NCBI GenBank assembly: GCA_024426085.1
Contig: CP087974.1
Location: forward strand, 3,506,001-3,570,000
Reading direction: 5' to 3'
Length of the DNA stretch: 64,000 nt
DNA from: Rhizobium sp. RCAM05350
GTDB taxonomy: Bacteria; Pseudomonadota; Alphaproteobacteria; Rhizobiales; Rhizobiaceae
Numbering within the stretch: the first letter of the stretch is position 1; every line of letters starts with the position of its first letter. Both the position numbers and the translations under genes were made by a program. Of this stretch, positions 59,212 through 64,000 are shown in pieces. A model generated the notes under the pieces. The model ran no database searches. It had not been told where the DNA came from and saw nothing but the letters and a program-made list of their open reading frames with translations.

Positions 59212-60274
59212 GCGATCGCTGCTGATCGAGGATTGAGGAAATGGCGCCCGGAAGGGCGCCGTTTCTTTCTGTGCGGCTGCCTCGGCGATCGTTTCTGCCT
59301 CGCGGCGCCGGCCGCGTTCGGCATATTTCTGGGCAATCACCGCGCAGGCCATCAGCTGGATCTGGTGGAACAGCATCAGGGGCAGGACGATGCTGCCGAT
59401 GCCCTGGCCGGCGAAGATGACATTGGCCATCGGCACGCCGCTAGCCAGGCTCTTCTTCGAGCCGCAGAAGGTGATGGCAATCTCGTCTTCCTTCGAAAAG
59501 CCAAGCAGGCGGCTGCCAAACATCGTGACGATGAGCACGACGGCGAGAAGCAGAATGTCGAGGGCGATGACGACGGCGATGTCGCGGACGGAGAATGTGC
59601 TCCAGATATTTTCGGTCACCGCTTCGCTGAAGGCGAGATAGACAACCATCAGGATCGAGCCGCGATCGACCGGCATCAAAAGCTTTTTGCGGGCGCGGAT
59701 GAAATTGCCGATCCACGGCTGCAGGACCTGGCCAAGGATGAACGGGGCGAGCAGCTGCAGCAGGATCTGCTCCAGCGCATCGAACGAGAAGCCTCCATGA
59801 CCGCCGGCCGCAAACAGCAGGCCGACCAGCAGCGGTGTCAGGAACATCCCGAAAATGTTGGAGGCGGACGCCGCACAGATGGCGGCCGGGACATTGCCGC
59901 CGGCCATCGAGGTGAAGGCGATCGACGACTGAACGGTCGAGGGCAACACGCAGAGGAACAGGATGCCGGTATACAGTGCCGGCGGCAGAAGGGTTGGCGG
60001 CAGGAAGCCGACGGCAAGGCTGAGCAGCGGGAAGAGCACGAAGGTCGAGGCCAGGATGACGATGTGCAGCCGCCAGTGCAGCATGCCGGCCACCACGACA
60101 TCAGCGCGACAGCCGCGCGCCGTGCAGGAAGAACAGAAGACCGATGGCGATCTTGGTTGCGAGGCCGAACCATTCCGCCGGCTCGCCTGAAATCGGCAGC
60201 AGCGATGCAAGGATGACCGTGCAGACGAGCAGGATGGTGAAGGTATCGGGCAGGAAGCGGCGCATATCGGTCAT
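59208..60274 (-). CDS. Bile acid:sodium symporter (SBF-like) family transporter (frameshifted)
   Basis: Inner-membrane carrier with about ten helices. ATG 60274 gives M-T-D-M-R-R-F-L-P-D-T-F-T-I-L-L-V-C. The frame changes at 60103 (extra A inside a CG) before DVVVAGMLHWRLHIVILAST. Segments such as LPSTVQSSIAFTSMAGGNVP and AITFCGSKKSLASGVPMANV are characteristic of SBF_like proteins (PF13593). The C-terminus is uncertain: no stop precedes the hsp20 terminator in any frame, so the end is placed where one frame stops (59208), and it may extend further antisense to hsp20. It is divergent from a LysR regulator. Substrate unknown. Confidence 0.75.
59243..59271 (+). terminator. Rho-independent terminator after hsp20
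   Basis: GGCGCCC-GGAA-GGGCGCC followed by GTTTCTTTCT: a 7-bp perfect stem with a stable GGAA loop, 31 bases after the hsp20 stop. Confidence 0.82.
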
Positions 60275-60357
60275 CCGAATTGAAAGCTGATGGTGGCATC
60301 ATTGTCATTGTGATATCGAATGCAAGAAATAACGATTATTGCAAATCAGGATAACGA

Positions 60358-61237
60358 ATGCTCGATCTGGTGCAACTCCGCAGTTTTCTTGCAGTCGAAC
60401 AGATGGCGAGCTTCACGCTGGCGGCGGAGCGGCTGGGGCTTGGACAATCGACGGTCAGCCAGCATATCCGCCGGCTGGAAGCCGATCTCGGCCTGCAAAC
60501 TGGTCGGAGCGATACGCATCATGTGTCGCTGACGGCGGATGGCGAGGCGCTGCTGGGGCCGGCGAGAGCCATGCTGTCGCTGGATGGGCAGGTGAAATCG
60601 CTGTTTGCAGAACGTAGCTTGCATGGGCGGCTGCATCTCGGCGTGTCAGAAGATTTTGTCATGAGCCGTCTTCCGGCGGTGCTTGAGGATTTTGCCCGGG
60701 CGCATGCTTCAGTCGATCTCGAACTGACCGTGGCCTTGAGCGGCACGCTCTACCAGATGCAGGATGAGGGTGCGCTCGATCTGGTGCTAGCGAAGCGCCG
60801 GATCGGCGATGCGCGTGGCCAGTTGGTCTACCGCGAGCCGCTGGTCTGGCTGGCGCGCGATCCGGAGCGGGTGATGCGGGGCGAGGTGCTGCCGCTGATC
60901 GCTTTCCCGCCGCCGAGCATTACCCGCAGCGTCGCACTCGAAGCGCTGGAGCGGGCCGGGGTGCCGTGGCGGATCGTCTGTACCTGCGGCAGCCTCAGTG
61001 GCCTGACCGCCGCCGCCCGCGCCGGGATGGGCGTTCTGGTGCAGCCGCGCAGCATGGCCCCGGCGGGGTTGCAGGGAAATCACCTCGGACAAGCTGCCGC
61101 GGCTCGAGGATGTGGAATTCGTGCTGGTGGCGCGGCGGGGTGCGGACAGGGCGCTGGTGAAGGCCCTGTCCGGCGAGATCCTGTCCACGGTCGGCGGCCT
61201 GCAGGCCGCGGCCGGGGCAGGCAAAACGGCGCTCTGA
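60358..61237 (+). CDS. LysR-family transcriptional regulator (frameshifted near C-terminus)
   Basis: Starts MLDLVQLRSFLAVEQMASFT, then the helix-turn-helix LAAERLGLGQSTVSQHIRRL. The effector domain includes GRLHLGVSEDFVMSRLPAVL and GMGVLVQPRSMAPAGLQ. One extra G near 61072 shifts the end; repaired it reads E-I-T-S-D-K-L-P-R-L-E-D-V-E-F-V-L-V-A-R-R and stops at TGA 61235-61237. About 292 residues. Divergent from the SBF-like transporter across 83 bases and presumably its regulator. The stop abuts the threonine aldolase stop. Confidence 0.9.
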
Positions 61238-62283
61238 TCAGAGCGCTTTCAGGAACTGGTCGACATCGTCCGGTGTTGTCGCAAAGCTGGTGACCAGACG
61301 ATAGAGGCCTTCGTCTTCGGCGACGGAGTCCGACAGCGTGTGCGGCACGGGCCAATCGTAGAAGACGGCACCATCGGCTTGGAGCTTTGCCGCAGTCTCC
61401 TTCTTAAGCACGACGAACAGTTCATTGGAACCGGTCGGCCAGGCGAGGTGGGCGGCGTTCGATTCCTCGATGCCTGCGGCCAGCCGGTTTGCCATGCCGT
61501 TGGCGTGACGGGCGAGATCGAGCCAGAGGCCGCCTTCGAGATAGGCGTCGAACTGGGCGGCGATGAAGCGGGATTTCGAAAACAGTTGGGCGGAGCGTTT
61601 GCGCAGGTAACCCATCTCCTCGGCCTTCGACGTGTCGAACATGATTAGCGCCTCGGCGCACCAGCAGCCGTTCTTGGTGCCGCCGAAGGAGAGCAGGTCG
61701 ACGCCGCGTCTCCAGGTCATTTCGGCGGGTGTCGCGTCGAGCGTCACCAGCGCATTGGCGAAACGGGCGCCATCCATATGCAGGGGGAGCTTTGCGGACT
61801 TGGCGATGGCGGCGATCACGTCGATTTCGGCAAGGCTGTAGACGGTGCCGGCTTCGGTCGCCTGCGTCATGGTGATCGCCATCGGCTGGCCGCCGTGGAC
61901 GCCGCCGCCGCGGGTGCGCTGGATTTCCTTCTCCAACCGATTGGGGGCCATCTTGCCAATTGGCCCGTCAACCGGGGCAAGCTTGGCGCCATGCGAGAAG
62001 AATTCCGGTGCGCCGCATTCGTCGGCATTTACATGCGCTTCACGGTGGCAGAGTACATGGCCGCCGGGGCGGTTGGAGCTGGCAAGCGCCAGCGAGTTGG
62101 CGGCGGTTCCGGTGGCGACGAAGAACACGGCGACATCGCGCTCGAACACCTCGGAAAGTGTCTTCTCGACTTTTTGTCCAGTTCGCTGGTGCCATAGGCC
62201 GATGCAAAGCCGGCGGCGGCCTTGACGAGGCTCTCGGCAATCACGGGATGGGCGCCCGCCCAATTGTCGGAGGAAAAAATCAT
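61238..62283 (-). CDS. ltaE: Low-specificity L-threonine aldolase (frameshifted near N-terminus)
   Basis: PLP enzyme splitting threonine or allo-threonine into glycine and acetaldehyde. ATG 62283 begins MIFSSDNWAGAHPVIAESLV. One base seems missing near 62172 (expected L-D-K-K-V-E-K-T-L-S-E-V-F-E-R-D). Then FVATGTAANSLALASSNRP (PLP-phosphate loop), KLPLHMDGARFANALVTLDA and the PLP-Lys region VDLLSFGGTKNGCWCAEALI. The end EDEGLYRLVTSFATTPDDVD leads to TGA at 61238-61240. About 348 residues. Confidence 0.93.
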
Positions 62284-62849
62284 CGATGCTGTCCTGTGTT
62301 TTCGGCGATGTGACGCCCGGATTGATGGCTTGGGAGAGACCATAAGGATGCTGCCGATGCAATCAATCCACTCGAGGCCAGATAAGGACAATATCAGACC
62401 AGTTTGAAACCAAACCGAAGATAATCGGGGCTTATTGAAAGAAAATTACAAAATCACGAAATTAACCGCAATGTTCGGTAAAATCTCCTCGAATATTTTG
62501 CATTAGTGGTCTTGCAGAGGAGGGTGCTTTCTGGCATAGAGCCTATGAAATAGGACAGTATGACTGTCCTATTTCGGTCTCAAGACCGGAAGGACGCCGG
62601 AAAGCCCGCCTGATGCGGCTACTGGCTGACGATTGTAGACCGCGCTGGACGCTTTCTTGTCCGGGCCGGCGGGACAATCATGATGGTCATGAGCACTCTG
62701 TGCCTGATGCAGTCAATGCTTCATTTGCGACCGGATCAGGATCATGCAACGATAATGCCGGTGCCGGCCTCGACGGGACTCTTGCCCGCAAAAGCCTGCC
62801 TGGACTGCGGAAATATCCGGCCCTTGCCGGGTTAACAGGAGGGAAGACG
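62284..62849. other. Long leader/intergenic region upstream of gltB
   Basis: 566 bases without a credible gene. The left third is AT-rich with several A/T tracts (62400-62510) and probably carries the promoters of ltaE and gltB. The middle contains a perfect inverted repeat at 62548-62574. The right part is GC-rich and could be an untranslated leader. Confidence 0.5.
62548..62574. promoter_or_regulatory. Perfect inverted repeat AAATAGGACAG-TATGA-CTGTCCTATTT
   Basis: An 11-bp perfect inverted repeat with a 5-base loop, 275 bases upstream of the gltB ATG. It can be read either as an operator for a dimeric regulator or as an RNA hairpin; the tail is not a clear T run. Confidence 0.5.
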
Positions 62850-64000
62850 ATGACGGACTTTACGCCATCCACCGTAACTGGTCTCAACACTGCGCCAAAC
62901 GGCGACGGTTGAGAAAAATACCGCATTTCCGGGCCTGCCCAAAAAACAGGGTCTTTATGATCCGCGCAACGAACATGATGCCTGCGGCGTCGGCTTCGTC
63001 GCGCATATGAAGGGCCAGAAGTCCCACCAGATCGTCAAGGATGGCCTGTTCATCCTGGAAAACCTGACGCATCGCGGCGCTGTCGGCGCCGACCCTTTGA
63101 TGGGCGATGGCGCGGGCATTCTGGTACAGATTCCCGACCGTTTCTTCCGCGAGGAAATGGCCCTGCAGGGCGTTACCCTGCCGAAGGCCGGAGAATACGC
63201 CGTCGGTTACCTGTTCATGCCGCAGGACGAGGCGCAGATCGCCCATTTCAAGCAGGTGATCACCGAGGTCGTGGCCGAAGAAGGCCAGACTCTGCTCGGT
63301 TTCCGCGAAGTGCCCGTCGACAATGCCTCGCTTTCCAAGGCCGAGCATATTGCCGCGACCGAGCCTCACCATGTGCAGGTCTTCATCGGTGCCGGCCGCG
63401 ACGCCGCGACCAACGCCGAATTCGAACGCCGTCTGTTCACGTTGCGCAAGGTGATTTCCAACCGCATCTATGACGCTTTCGAAGGCGCAGAGACCGGTTT
63501 CTATCCGGTATCGCTGTCGACCAAGACCATCGTCTACAAGGGCATGTTCCTGGCCTATCAGGTTGCCGCCTATTTCAAGGACCTGGCCGATCCGCGCTTT
63601 GAGTCAGCGGTCGCCCTTGTGCACCAGCGCTTCTCGACCAACACCTTCCCGTCGTGGAAGCTGGCGCATCCCTACCGCATGGTCGCCCATAACGGCGAAA
63701 TCAACACGCTGCGCGCCAACGTCAACTGGATGGCAGCACGCCAGGCGTCGGTGTCCTCGCCGCTGTTCGGCGAGGATATCTCCAAGCTCTGGCCGATTTC
63801 CTATGAAGGCCAGTCGGATACGGCCTGTTTCGACAACGCGCTCGAATTCCTTGTGCAGGGCGGTTATCCGCTGTCGCATGCCGTCATGATGCTGATCCCG
63901 GAAGCCTGGGCCGGCAACCAGTTGATGGCGCCCTGAACGCAAGGCGTTCTACGAATATCACGCCGCTCTGATGGAGCCGTGGGATGGTCCGGCTGCCGTC
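62850..64000 (+). CDS. gltB: Glutamate synthase large subunit, N-terminal part (window edge; frameshifted)
   Basis: NADPH-GOGAT alpha subunit, making two glutamates from glutamine and 2-oxoglutarate. ATG 62850 follows AGGAGGGAAG. A propeptide of about 45 residues (MTDFTPSTVTGLNTAPNG ...) precedes the N-terminal nucleophile Cys in NEHDACGVGFVAHM; the class II amidotransferase domain continues with NLTHRGAVGADPLMGDGAGI, HQRFSTNTFPSWKLAHPYRM, AHNGEINTLRANVNWM and MMLIPEAWAGNQLM. An extra G near 62910 and an extra C near 63932 shift the frame; the last visible residues A-P-E-R-K-A-F-Y-E-Y-H-A-A-L-M run off the edge. Confidence 0.93.

Overview
The window looks like chromosomal DNA of a Rhizobiaceae alphaproteobacterium (Rhizobium/Agrobacterium type). 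Supporting signs are high GC, a split three-subunit pntAA-pntAB-pntB transhydrogenase, an aa3 oxidase subunit IV, the glgP-glgB-glgC-glgA-pgm order, heterotetrameric sarcosine oxidase soxBDAG, cpdR, a suhB/MmgR-like small RNA beside an inositol-monophosphatase-family gene, and a ROSE-like leader before an hsp20 gene. No phage, plasmid, insertion sequence or CRISPR was seen; the only repeats are short palindromic intergenic elements.

Layout. 0-6 kb: end of a MarR gene, LacI regulator plus D-2-hydroxyacid dehydrogenase, a class I glutamine amidotransferase, and a membrane PAS-GGDEF-EAL protein. 6-12 kb: FeeM-like acyltransferase, cytochrome oxidase subunit IV, transhydrogenase operon, a second GGDEF protein. 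12-20 kb: TPR lipoprotein, rpsU, soxBDAG (sarcosine to glycine, with methylene-tetrahydrofolate), DUF2332 and MaoC genes. 20-34 kb: glycogen metabolism (glgX; glgP-glgB-glgC-glgA-pgm) with an aldo/keto reductase between the two parts. 34-42 kb: a TadE/G-like protein and a three-gene amidoligase/transglutaminase cluster. 42-51 kb: FAD oxidase, RTX protein, a MarR-linked set of VOC, DUF1579 and DUF899 genes, methyltransferase, MarR/GFA pair, cation diffusion facilitator. 51-64 kb: ilvD, tRNA-Val, cpdR, N-formylglutamate amidohydrolase, small RNA, hisN-like phosphatase, lysophospholipase, hsp20, SBF-like transporter with divergent LysR, threonine aldolase, and the start of gltB.

The most important property for a reader is that roughly two thirds of the genes, including essential or strongly conserved ones (rpsU, pntB, pgm, glgC, gltB), carry one or more single- or two-base indels. 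Coordinates below therefore span the whole inferred gene across frameshifts. The indels fall in homopolymers, in CGCG tracts, or as an extra A/T inside a CG dinucleotide, and most look like sequence errors rather than pseudogenes.

The most promising biological system is the 35.1-41.8 kb cluster. It has an N-terminal transglutaminase fused to a DUF2126 putative amidoligase, a circularly permuted ATP-grasp fused to an alpha-E domain, and a second stand-alone transglutaminase. This is a predicted peptide-bond-forming and cleaving system whose product is not known to me.
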